DNA from: Paenibacillus lactis
Lineage (GTDB): Bacteria > Bacillota > Bacilli > Paenibacillales > Paenibacillaceae
NCBI RefSeq assembly: GCF_017873605.1
Contig: NZ_JAGGKI010000022.1
Location: forward strand, 1-64,000
DNA length: 64,000 nucleotides
Direction of reading: 5' to 3'
The position numbers and the translations under genes are program-made. This document shows positions 8,191-15,729 of this stretch, piece after piece. Within the stretch, counting starts at the first letter, position 1, and each line of letters opens with the position of its first letter. The notes below the pieces were generated by a model, which had not been told where the DNA came from, did no database searches, and saw only the letters and a list, made by a program, of their open reading frames with translations.

Positions 8191-9450
8191 TTATTCTTCT
8201 TCGGTCTCGCGCCATACGTCGGCCCCGAGCATGCGAAGGTTCTCGACCAGATGGTCGTAGCCGCGGTCAATAAATTGTACGCCGCTGACCTCGGTTACGC
8301 CCTCCGGCACCGTAAGCCCGGCAATGACCAACGCCGCGCCGGCACGGAGGTCAGTCGCTTTGACCTTCGCTGCATTCAGCGGGCCTCCTTCGATAATCGC
8401 GGAGCGTCCCTCCACACGAATCTTGGCGCCCATCCGAATCAGTTCCGGCACATGCTTGAACCGGTTGCTATATACAAAATCACTAAGAACGCTGACTCCC
8501 TCGGCTTGCGTAAGCAGACTGGTCATCGGCGACTGCAGATCTGTTGCGAATCCGGGATAAATCAGGGCTTTAACATCCACGTGATTGTATCGGTCTTTGC
8601 CGATTACGCGGATGCTCTCATCCAGCTCCTCGATGCCGACGCCCATCTCGATCAGCTTCGCGGTTAACGCTTCCAGATGCTTCGGAATAACATTGTCGAT
8701 GAGAACATCGCCGCGAGTGGCGGCAGCGGCAATCATGTAGGTGCCGGCTTGAATCCGATCCGGGATAATCGAGTGACGGCAGCCGTGCATTTCCGTAACG
8801 CCTTCAATCCGGATTGTCTCCGTTCCGGCGCCTTTAATGACGGCTCCCATTGAGTTTAGAAGGGTAGCAACATCTATGATTTCAGGCTCTTTGGCCGCAT
8901 TTTCGATAATTGTGGAGCCTTTGGCTTTGGCAGCCGCCAGCATGATATTAATCGTCGCGCCGACACTGCTTACATCCAGGTAGATCTTAGCGCCCCGCAG
9001 CTCCTTGGCATGCAGATGAATGGAACCGTGCTCATTCGTCACGGTTGCGCCAAGCGCTTCAAACCCCTTGATGTGCTGGTCGATCGGGCGAGGTTCAAAA
9101 TTACAGCCGCCCGGCAGGCCGATCACGGCTTCTTTAAATCTTCCAAGCATAGCACCCATCATATAATAGGAGGCGCGCAGTTTCTTCACGGGTCCGTTGG
9201 GCATCGGAATAGACTTGATATCAGAAGGGTCGATTCTCATCTGATTGCCTTCCCATGATACCTCTCCGCCGATATCTCTCAGCATTTCGGCGTACACCGC
9301 CACGTCGCTGAGCAGCGGCAAGTTATCGAGTATGACTTCTGAATCCGCCAGGATTGCGGCAGGAATTAACGCTATAGCACTGTTCTTGGCACCGCTGATG
9401 GTGACTGTGCCTCGCAGTGGGCGTCCACCGCTGATCATCAATTTTTCCAT
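8191..9450 (-). CDS. murA: UDP-N-acetylglucosamine 1-carboxyvinyltransferase
   Basis: A 419-residue EPSP-synthase-fold enzyme that transfers enolpyruvate from PEP to UDP-GlcNAc, the first committed step of peptidoglycan synthesis. The active-site cysteine attacked by fosfomycin is present (C116 in LPGGCNFEPRPID). K22-N23 in the SGAKNSA motif and the RIQAGTYM region are intact. Gram-positives have two paralogues; the location upstream of rho and downstream of fbaA corresponds to the B. subtilis murAB (murZ) copy. The start ATG follows AGGGGGA. Confidence 0.95.
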   Translation of the reverse strand: MEKLMISGGRPLRGTVTISGAKNSAIALIPAAILADSEVILDNLPLLSDVAVYAEMLRDIGGEVSWEGNQMRIDPSDIKSIPMPNGPVKKLRASYYMMGAMLGRFKEAVIGLPGGCNFEPRPIDQHIKGFEALGATVTNEHGSIHLHAKELRGAKIYLDVSSVGATINIMLAAAKAKGSTIIENAAKEPEIIDVATLLNSMGAVIKGAGTETIRIEGVTEMHGCRHSIIPDRIQAGTYMIAAAATRGDVLIDNVIPKHLEALTAKLIEMGVGIEELDESIRVIGKDRYNHVDVKALIYPGFATDLQSPMTSLLTQAEGVSVLSDFVYSNRFKHVPELIRMGAKIRVEGRSAIIEGGPLNAAKVKATDLRAGAALVIAGLTVPEGVTEVSGVQFIDRGYDHLVENLRMLGADVWRETEEE

Positions 9451-9521
9451 AAGCTTTCGGGTCCCCCTACATCACTTCGCAGCCGGAAATGGTTCTGATG
9501 GCAGTCGTTCGTAAGTAAATG

Positions 9522-9559
9522 AAAAGGAAAGTGCACCGCAAGAAAACCGGTGCCTTTCC
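9522..9559 (-). terminator. Terminator after fbaA
   Basis: Minus-strand stem GGAAAGGCACCG / CGGTGCACTTTCC, one bulged base, followed by TTTTC. It separates fbaA from murA. Confidence 0.7.
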
Positions 9560-9664
9560 AATTCAAGGTGCAGCATAAGACAGCCTAAACATATATCTTA
9601 GATGATTCCAAATCTACTGTTATAGCCGCCAAGGGCAATAAGGGATTCGGAATAGGTATGGAAT

Positions 9665-10519
9665 TTAAGCTTTGTTGTTGGAGCCGAACTCGCGGATTTT
9701 GCCGACAACCGTTTCTTTGATCGCTTCACGGCCTGGCTTCAAGAACGTACGAGGATCGTAAGCTTCTGGTTTAGCGGCGAGCACTTCGCGAACCACTTTC
9801 GTGAACGAAATTTGGTTCTCGGTGTTGACGTTGATTTTGGAAGTACCGAGCGAGATCGCTTTTTTGATATCATGCGTCGGGATACCTGTTCCGCCATGAA
9901 GAACGAGCGGAAGCTTCACGGCATCGCGAATTTCCTCCATCTCTTTGAAACCGAGGTTTGGTTCGCCTTTGTATGGTCCGTGTACGGAGCCAAGCGCAGG
10001 TGCCAGCGTGTCGATGCCCGTCTCGTTCACGATGCGCACGCAGTCATCAAGCTTCGCGTACATAACATCGCCGATTACGTCATCTTCTTGGCCGCCTACC
10101 ATGCCCACTTCTGCCTCAACGGATACTCCCTTGGCATGAGCATACTCGACAACTTGCTTCGTTGTTGCAATATTTGTGTCGATCGGGCTGTGGGAATCAT
10201 CGATCATGACCGAAGTGAAGCCCGCGTCGATCGCTTCTTTACATTTCTCGACACTGGATCCATGGTCCAGATGAATCGCTACTGGAACCGTGATTTTCAG
10301 GTCTTCCATCAGACCTTTAACCATGTGCACAACGGTGCTGAAGCCGCCCATGTAACGTGCTGCGCCTTCAGAAACACCGAGAATAACCGGGGATTTCTCT
10401 TGCTCAGCCGCTTCCAGAATCGCGTAAGTCCACTCAAGGTTGTTGATGTTATACTGACCAACAGCATACTTGCCTTCGAGCGCTTTGTTCAGCATATCTG
10501 TCATTGATACTAATGGCAT
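9665..10519 (-). CDS. fbaA: Class II fructose-1,6-bisphosphate aldolase
   Basis: A 284-residue zinc-dependent aldolase of glycolysis and gluconeogenesis. The catalytic Asp and zinc His pair lie in AIHLDHG (H83, D85, H86), with further zinc and phosphate ligands in ALGSVHGPYKGEP and LVLHGGTGIP. Start ATG has an ideal AGGAGGATG ribosome site. The gene lies between spo0F and murA as in B. subtilis, has its own promoter and is bounded by terminators on both sides, so it is expected to be monocistronic. Confidence 0.97.
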   Translation of the reverse strand: MPLVSMTDMLNKALEGKYAVGQYNINNLEWTYAILEAAEQEKSPVILGVSEGAARYMGGFSTVVHMVKGLMEDLKITVPVAIHLDHGSSVEKCKEAIDAGFTSVMIDDSHSPIDTNIATTKQVVEYAHAKGVSVEAEVGMVGGQEDDVIGDVMYAKLDDCVRIVNETGIDTLAPALGSVHGPYKGEPNLGFKEMEEIRDAVKLPLVLHGGTGIPTHDIKKAISLGTSKINVNTENQISFTKVVREVLAAKPEAYDPRTFLKPGREAIKETVVGKIREFGSNNKA

Positions 10520-10583
10520 GGTTTCATCCTCCTAAAGATGCTTAGTTTGTCTATGGTTTAAAGCCGACATAACATACGCATAT

Positions 10584-10613
10584 ATTATACCACATCGCGT
10601 CGTAAATACTAAA
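10584..10613 (-). promoter_or_regulatory. fbaA promoter
   Basis: Minus strand perfect TATAAT at 10589-10584 preceded by TGG (extended -10 TGnTATAAT) and a weak -35 TTTAGT (10613-10608) at 18 bp. Confidence 0.6.
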
Positions 10614-10649
10614 CAAGCATTTCCCGAATCCCCTGCATCACATATTGGC

Positions 10650-10682
10650 AAAAAAAAGAACTCCGCCATTGAAGCAGAATTC
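10650..10682 (-). terminator. Terminator of spo0F
   Basis: Minus-strand 9-bp stem GAATTCTGC / GCGGAGTTC (three G-U pairs) followed by eight T residues, beginning 5 nt after the spo0F stop. Confidence 0.85.
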
Positions 10683-10687
10683 ATAGC

Positions 10688-11080
10688 TTAACCTATCTTG
10701 TTCGCCGCGCCTTTCAGCTGCATATTGACGGCCTGCCGCATCTCGTCGATATCAAAGGGCTTCGTAAAGTGCATCAGCGCGCCGAGATCCGTCGCTTCCT
10801 TAATCATATCCAGCTCGCCGTAGGCCGTCATCATGATGACCTTGATATCCGGATTCATCTGTTTAATATGCTTTAGAATCTCAAGCCCGTCCATCCCCGG
10901 AATTTTCATATCGAGCAGTACCAAATCCGGCGCATGCAGCTTCACGATCTCCAAAGCCGCCTTGCCGTTGGCGGCCTGGAACGTTTCATATCCCTCGCTG
11001 CTGAACACTTCCACTAGCAGAATCCGAATTCCGTTCTGGTCATCCACGATCAACACTTTGTGTTTGCTTGGTTCGTTCAT
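10688..11080 (-). CDS. spo0F: Sporulation response regulator Spo0F
   Basis: A 130-residue single receiver domain without an output domain. The acidic pocket (D13, D14 in IVDDQNG), the phosphoacceptor D57 (LVLLDMKIPGMDG), the switch Thr (MMTAYGE) and Lys (FTKPFD) are all present. In the sporulation phosphorelay Spo0F takes phosphate from the Kin kinases and passes it to Spo0B. Identity as Spo0F and not another receiver rests on the stand-alone domain plus location between pyrG and fbaA, and on the sigma-H promoter upstream. ATG with GGGAGG 9 nt upstream. Confidence 0.93.
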   Translation of the reverse strand: MNEPSKHKVLIVDDQNGIRILLVEVFSSEGYETFQAANGKAALEIVKLHAPDLVLLDMKIPGMDGLEILKHIKQMNPDIKVIMMTAYGELDMIKEATDLGALMHFTKPFDIDEMRQAVNMQLKGAANKIG

Positions 11081-11166
11081 TCTTCAAAGCCTCCCGATCC
11101 TTAAATGGCATTGATGATACGCAAATCTAAGAGCCCTTAACGCCCCATAAACCGACCATTATCTGT

Positions 11167-11193
11167 ATTCGCCCGCTGTAGTCGAAATCCTTC
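11167..11193 (-). promoter_or_regulatory. spo0F: Sigma-H promoter of spo0F
   Basis: Minus strand GAAGGATTT (11193-11185), 11 bp, GGCGAAT (11173-11167). This fits the sigma-H consensus RnAGGAwWW-N11-12-RnnGAAT at every specified position. spo0F of B. subtilis is likewise driven by sigma-H. The start would lie about 80 nt before the spo0F ATG. Confidence 0.75.
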
Positions 11194-11282
11194 CTTACTT
11201 TCGAAAAATTTCTGGAAAATAATGCCCTGCCAAAACACAGAAATACCCATTGCTGTTAAAAGGTATGATGCCTGCTCAGCAT

Positions 11283-11328
11283 AAAAAATCCCCTTTAAGC
11301 AAACCGCCTCAAGGTCTGCTTAAAGGGG
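11283..11328 (-). terminator. Terminator of pyrG
   Basis: Minus-strand 12-bp perfect stem CCCCTTTAAGCA / TGCTTAAAGGGG followed by ATTTTTT. It isolates pyrG from spo0F. Confidence 0.9.
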
Positions 11329-11372
11329 ACTATTATGCGTTGGAATGGGCGCAGTCTGCTATAGCTCGCCGA

Positions 11373-12974
11373 TTACACCTGATGCTGAATCGAAGCTTTC
11401 ACGAATTCGCGGAACAGCGGCTGAGGGCGGTTCGGACGCGATGTGAATTCCGGATGGAATTGCACGGCAAGGAACCAAGGATGGCCCGGCATCTCCACGA
11501 TTTCGACCAGACGTCCGTCCGGCGACGTCCCGGAAATGCGCAATCCTGCCTTTTCAATGTCCTCGCGGTATTGGTTGTTGAACTCATACCGGTGACGATG
11601 TCTCTCATACACCAGCTCGTCCTTGTAGCAGGCTTCGGCCAGCGAGCCCGGAGCCAGCTTGCACGGATACAAGCCGAGGCGCATCGTTCCGCCCAAGTCC
11701 TCGACATCCTTCTGCTCCGGCAGAAGATCGATGACCGGATATTCGGTGGCCGGATCGATTTCGGAGCTGTTCGCCCCCTGCAATCCCAAGACGGAACGGG
11801 CGTACTCGATTACCGATACCTGCATGCCAAGGCAGATGCCGAAGAACGGAATGTTGCGCTCACGGGCATACCGGATCGCGCTGATCTTGCCTTCGATCCC
11901 CCGATCGCCGAATCCGCCCGGTACGAGGATGCCCCCGACTCCGTTCAAAGCTTCTTCCACGTTCTCGTCCGTAATCTCCTCGGCATTCACCCAGCGGATC
12001 TTCACTTCGGCATTGGCATCGAATCCGGCATGCGACAAAGATTCGACCACGCTGAGGTAAGCATCATGAAGCGCCACGTATTTACCCACGATGGCAATCT
12101 CAACCGTCTTCTCCAGCTTGGATACGCGCTCAACCAGAGCCTCCCATTCACTCATGTCAGGCGCCGGCGTAGTCAGCTTCAAGTGGTTGACGACAATCTC
12201 GTCAAGACCCTCGTCACGCAAGTTCAGCGGCACCTCGTACAGAGAGGACGCATCGCGGCATTCCACAACTGCGTTCGGATCGATGTCGCAGAAGAGCGCG
12301 ATTTTGGCTTTCATCTCCGTCGAAAGCTCATGCTCCGTACGGCATACGATGACATTCGGCTGAATGCCAATGCTGCGGAGCTCTTTCACGCTATGCTGGG
12401 TCGGCTTCGTTTTCACTTCGCCGGCAGCTTTAATAAATGGAATGAGGGTTACATGGATATACATCACGTTCTCGCGGCCGACATCACTCTTGATCTGACG
12501 GATCGCTTCAAGGAACGGAAGGCTCTCGATATCGCCGACCGTACCGCCGATTTCGGTAATGACCACATCCGAGCCGGCTTCACGTCCTGCACGGAATACG
12601 CGCTCCTTGATTTCATTCGTAATATGCGGAATGACCTGTACCGTACCGCCCAAATATTCGCCGCGGCGCTCCTTGCTGATTACCGAGGAATATACTTTCC
12701 CTGTCGTAACATTGCTGTTCTTCGACAGATTGATATCGATGAATCGCTCATAGTGCCCGAGGTCCAGGTCGGTTTCCGCACCGTCGTCCGTTACGAATAC
12801 TTCGCCATGCTGATAGGGACTCATCGTGCCCGGATCTATATTAATGTACGGATCGAACTTCTGAATCGTTACCTTGAGTCCTCTGTTCTTCAGCAATCGG
12901 CCGAGCGAAGCGGCGGTAATTCCCTTCCCGAGAGATGATACAACCCCGCCTGTTACAAAAATATACTTTGTCAC
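11373..12974 (-). CDS. pyrG: CTP synthase
   Basis: A 533-residue enzyme that aminates UTP to CTP with glutamine. The N-terminal synthetase domain starts with the P-loop-like GGVVSSLGKGI (residues 9-19). The C-terminal class I glutamine amidotransferase has the nucleophile in GICLGMQ and the His-Glu pair in VQFHPEF. Start is GTG at 12974 with TAGGAGGG 9 nt upstream. It sits downstream of rpoE as in B. subtilis and is preceded by a CTP-responsive type leader (separate entries). The ywjG gene found after pyrG in B. subtilis is absent here. Confidence 0.97.
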   Translation of the reverse strand: MTKYIFVTGGVVSSLGKGITAASLGRLLKNRGLKVTIQKFDPYINIDPGTMSPYQHGEVFVTDDGAETDLDLGHYERFIDINLSKNSNVTTGKVYSSVISKERRGEYLGGTVQVIPHITNEIKERVFRAGREAGSDVVITEIGGTVGDIESLPFLEAIRQIKSDVGRENVMYIHVTLIPFIKAAGEVKTKPTQHSVKELRSIGIQPNVIVCRTEHELSTEMKAKIALFCDIDPNAVVECRDASSLYEVPLNLRDEGLDEIVVNHLKLTTPAPDMSEWEALVERVSKLEKTVEIAIVGKYVALHDAYLSVVESLSHAGFDANAEVKIRWVNAEEITDENVEEALNGVGGILVPGGFGDRGIEGKISAIRYARERNIPFFGICLGMQVSVIEYARSVLGLQGANSSEIDPATEYPVIDLLPEQKDVEDLGGTMRLGLYPCKLAPGSLAEACYKDELVYERHRHRYEFNNQYREDIEKAGLRISGTSPDGRLVEIVEMPGHPWFLAVQFHPEFTSRPNRPQPLFREFVKASIQHQV

Positions 12975-13118
12975 TGTTAAAAACCCTCCTATATAATCTC
13001 CATAACTTCAGGCGACATATGATGTTTATCCTAACCCGTTTTCCCCAGATTCATCAGAGGGGACCAACAAAAAGCACGGCCCGCTTCCCTAAGGGTGAGC
13101 GAGCTGACCTCCGACCTA

Positions 13119-13268
13119 TTACAAACCGTCCCCGCCTCTTCGCGTGGGCAATCCATCCAGGCGGCCCACGATAAGCACACAGATCTTCCGATCATGCGTA
13201 TTCGGGCAGGAACAGGTTCTGATACCTTCATCCTTGTCTTCTGCAAAGACTACATCCAGATCGATCAT
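13119..13268 (-). CDS. Possible 49-residue ORF in the pyrG leader
   Basis: An ATG-initiated frame of 49 codons lies in the long stretch between the pyrG attenuator and the pyrG start. It begins MIDLDVVFAEDKDEG and contains CSCPNTHDRKIC, a Cys-x-Cys and a third Cys. The amino-acid composition looks protein-like, but there is no convincing ribosome site and I recognise no family. It might be a remnant or chance. The rest of 12975-13340 shows a weak stem (ATGAGCA / TGCTCAT, about 13290-13340) and nothing else. Confidence 0.2.
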   Translation of the reverse strand: MIDLDVVFAEDKDEGIRTCSCPNTHDRKICVLIVGRLDGLPTRRGGDGL

Positions 13269-13340
13269 GAGGTCTTGTAGAAGACATCCCTATGAGCAAG
13301 GATGCGTCCTCCTTCCGAAGACACCCCTACACCTGCTCAT

Positions 13341-13378
13341 AAAAACAAAAAAAGTGACCCCGAGTAGTAACGGGGCAC
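13341..13378 (-). promoter_or_regulatory. pyrG: pyrG leader attenuator (terminator)
   Basis: Minus strand stem GTGCCCCG / CGGGGTCAC followed by TTTTTTTGTTTTT, starting 39 nt after the predicted +1 and about 370 nt before the pyrG start codon. The upstream arm contains CCCC. In B. subtilis, low CTP makes RNA polymerase add extra G residues at the GGGC transcript start, and that G run pairs with the C-rich upstream arm to prevent termination. All parts needed for that mechanism are visible here: a GGGC start, a C-run in the 5' arm and a terminator close to the promoter. Confidence 0.8.
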
Positions 13379-13413
13379 TTTTATATTAAACATATTTTAA
13401 TCCACAATCATAA

Positions 13414-13454
13414 GCCCAAGCAATAGTTTACTCTGTGCCTTGTCTGCTTGTCAA
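13414..13454 (-). promoter_or_regulatory. pyrG: pyrG promoter with GGGC initiation site
   Basis: Minus strand TTGACA (13454-13449), 18 bp, TAAACT (13430-13425), then 7 nt to GGGC (13417-13414). The G at 13417 is the expected +1. A G-run followed by C at the start site is the hallmark of CTP-controlled reiterative initiation at pyrG of Gram-positive bacteria. Confidence 0.75.
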
Positions 13455-13553
13455 GGGAAGAAACAGGCTTAAAATCCCCCTATTTCCCAATCCCGTTCAC
13501 GACCTGCTGAAACTGGCCTCGGCAAGTCATATTCCAAGGTATTCGATCACGGA

Positions 13554-14111
13554 TTAATCCAGATCTTCCTCTTCGAATTCCTCGCCATCCAGATTCTCTT
13601 CTTCCTCCGCTTCGGCATCCTCATCGTCCAAATCGTCGTCATCGATCACGACATCGTCGTCAACGTCAGCGTCAGCATCGTCGTCCTCGGCGAAGAGATC
13701 GTCATCTTCGTCATCCAGGCTGTCGTAATCGTCTTCGACGTCATCCACGCTGTACGTATCCTCTTCATCGGTGAAGTCATCGTCGTCATCGTCTTCATCA
13801 TTGATGATGCGAGGGCGCTTGGCGTTCGCAATCGGATCCTCGGAGCGCTCCAGAGGATACCAGCGCTTCAATCCCCACAGATTCGTTCCAACGCAAGCGA
13901 AACGTCCGTCTATATTGATCTCGGTATATAACTGGGCAATCGTTTCGTTAATCTCTTCTTCCGTAAAGCCGCGAAGCTTGGCCACCTCATTCATCAGGTC
14001 ACGGTAATAATACGGCGTATTGGCCGCCTTCAGAACCATAAAAGCCAGGTCAACCATCGGGATTTCCTGGATCTTCTCCGGATCGATCTTTAAATTGAGC
14101 GGATTACTCAC
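13554..14111 (-). CDS. rpoE: RNA polymerase delta subunit
   Basis: A 185-residue protein with a folded N-terminal HARE-HTH domain (about residues 10-90, including ANTPYYYRDLMNEVAKL and IDGRFACVGTNLWGLKRWYP) and a long, almost purely Asp/Glu C-terminal tail from about residue 105. Delta binds core RNA polymerase and displaces weakly bound nucleic acid, helping recycling and promoter selectivity. The GTG at 14111 is preferred because the product then starts SNPLNLKID, like related proteins, with AGAGGAAGTG upstream; an ATG eight codons earlier is possible. The tail codons form a GAC/GAT/GAA-rich stretch (13560-13790) that looks like a simple repeat. Confidence 0.93.
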   Translation of the reverse strand: MSNPLNLKIDPEKIQEIPMVDLAFMVLKAANTPYYYRDLMNEVAKLRGFTEEEINETIAQLYTEINIDGRFACVGTNLWGLKRWYPLERSEDPIANAKRPRIINDEDDDDDDFTDEEDTYSVDDVEDDYDSLDDEDDDLFAEDDDADADVDDDVVIDDDDLDDEDAEAEEEENLDGEEFEEEDLD

Positions 14112-14142
14112 TAACGCACACTTCCTCTCACACAATCTTCAC

Positions 14143-14170
14143 GTTATACCCTCAACATATCCATTATCAA
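14143..14170 (-). promoter_or_regulatory. rpoE: rpoE promoter
   Basis: Minus strand TTGATA (14170-14165), 16 bp, TATAAC (14148-14143), about 30 nt before the GTG start. Confidence 0.6.
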
Positions 14171-14234
14171 AACTAAGTAAAACCTATTTAAACATAAAAA
14201 TCAAGTTTTTATGCGGTTGGCATCTTATGCATGG

Positions 14235-14262
14235 AAAAAGGCGGAGACTCATCGTCTCCGCC
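14235..14262 (-). terminator. Terminator-like hairpin upstream of rpoE
   Basis: Minus-strand stem GGCGGAGAC / GTCTCCGCC followed by TTTTT. No minus-strand gene ends just upstream; the nearest is argS, which lies beyond the oppositely oriented protease gene. It may block antisense read-through into rpoE. The remainder of 14263-14473 shows no gene. Confidence 0.6.
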
Positions 14263-14473
14263 TTCCGACTGTATCCGCCCCTAGGATCGACTCCTTACGG
14301 GATAGATGAAAGAACCTCTGCAGGCTCCCTCCATGTATCTTATGTTCGCCCTATCGCTTTGACACGCGAAACAGGGCCTATTTCCCGGAAAAAGGGCTGC
14401 GTCCCATTCGGGCTCCCTCCCCGGCTCATACAATACTGAAGCAACGGTTCATCGAGAAGGGAGATTGCCACAC

Positions 14474-15619
14474 ATGGACTACACCCGGATCATGCAATCA
14501 CTACTTGCGGAGACGAACCCTATGCGGAACGTCCGGGGAGAGAACCGGCGGCTCCTGACGTTTCATGACCCTAAGCTGTACCATGCGTGCATCAGCGAAT
14601 GGAAGCGACTCACCGGAAAAAGCCGCCTCGACGGTTCAGTCAGCTTCTCGCCGCTTGTCCGGACCATCATCGCTCCGGCGTCCCAAACTGCAAAGCTTGA
14701 GGCGGAATTCCGGAACGAGCTGATGATCGAGGAGGATCACCAGGTTCATATCCAAGCGATACAGGGAAGCATTGGAACGCTAACCGGGATCCCATGGGGA
14801 ATCAAACAGATCAAAGCCCCGCAAACCTGGTCAATCTCAACAGGTCATCGGATCAAGATTGCCGTTATTGATACGGGTGTGGATTTCGCCCACCCGGATT
14901 TGAGATACTCCCTGACCAAGGGGGTCAATCTCGTTAACCGGAACATCCCGCCATATGATGACAACGGGCACGGCACGCATATATCAGGCACGATTGCTGC
15001 AGCGAACAGCACGCAAGGCATGATTGGCGTTGCGCCCAGATCGGTGGTCTACCCGGTGAAAGCCTTTGATCACAATGGGTCGGCCTTTGTATCGGACATC
15101 ATAACGGCGATTGACTGGTGTGTCCGGGCCGAGGTCAATATCATCAATATGAGCTTCGGCATGCAGACCCGGAGCAGAACCTTGCTTGATATCGTCAGCA
15201 AGGCCAATCAGGCAGGCCTTATTATCGTTGCATCCTCCGGAAATGACGGCAAGCGCCGCACGGCCGATTACCCGGCCCGCTACCCCCATACCATTTCCGT
15301 TGGAGCAACCGACCGGAACCGCAAAATCCCCGCGTTCAGCAACCGTGGGCAATTTGTCGATATCTACGCCCCCGGCGACAAAATCGTATCCACGTGGCTG
15401 CAAGGCAAATATCATGAGATGAGCGGCACCTCCATGGCCACATCGCATATCAGCGGAACAATCGCACTGCTCCTCGCCCAAAAGCCTGACCTTAAACAGG
15501 CGACGGTCAAGTCCCTGCTGCGCCGCACCTCCACCCCTCTTAAACTGAAGAAGGGCTTCAGCGCTTCCGACGGAGAGGTAAATGCCCTGAAGTTTTTGCG
15601 CGAGGGCATGAAATTATAG
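14474..15619 (+). CDS. Intracellular subtilisin-like serine protease (S8)
   Basis: A 381-residue subtilase with the complete catalytic set: D133 (AVIDTGVD), H166 (NGHGTHISG), oxyanion N257 (SSGNDG) and S320 (GTSMATSHISG). About 100 residues precede the catalytic domain and may act as a propeptide. No signal peptide or membrane segment is seen, so the enzyme is probably cytoplasmic or released by another route. The ATG at 14474 is preferred over a TTG three codons upstream because GAAGGGAG lies about 10 nt before it. It is a single gene between convergently and divergently oriented neighbours. Confidence 0.9.
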   Translation: MDYTRIMQSLLAETNPMRNVRGENRRLLTFHDPKLYHACISEWKRLTGKSRLDGSVSFSPLVRTIIAPASQTAKLEAEFRNELMIEEDHQVHIQAIQGSIGTLTGIPWGIKQIKAPQTWSISTGHRIKIAVIDTGVDFAHPDLRYSLTKGVNLVNRNIPPYDDNGHGTHISGTIAAANSTQGMIGVAPRSVVYPVKAFDHNGSAFVSDIITAIDWCVRAEVNIINMSFGMQTRSRTLLDIVSKANQAGLIIVASSGNDGKRRTADYPARYPHTISVGATDRNRKIPAFSNRGQFVDIYAPGDKIVSTWLQGKYHEMSGTSMATSHISGTIALLLAQKPDLKQATVKSLLRRTSTPLKLKKGFSASDGEVNALKFLREGMKL

Positions 15620-15672
15620 AACGCTTCGGCATGCCCGAATCGAATAGCTCCCGTACGCCGCTGCCTATAGAA

Positions 15673-15704
15673 ACAGCCGCTTTCCATCATGGATAAGCGG
15701 CTGT
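15673..15704. terminator. Hairpin between the protease and argS
   Basis: Ten-bp perfect stem ACAGCCGCTT / AAGCGGCTGT located between the convergent ends of the protease gene and argS. On the minus strand it is followed by TTTC, on the plus strand by no T run. Probably a shared terminator. Confidence 0.6.
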
Positions 15705-15729
15705 CGATGATTATGCGTATGGTCGAATC

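Noticed and set aside
11250..12938. 562-codon plus-strand ORF opposite pyrG
   Set aside because: An antisense shadow of a highly conserved gene in G+C-rich DNA; composition rich in Arg/His/Leu and no family match.
13560..13800. Simple GAC/GAT/GAA-type repeat near the end of rpoE
   Set aside because: It encodes the normal acidic tail of the delta subunit and is not an independent repeat element.
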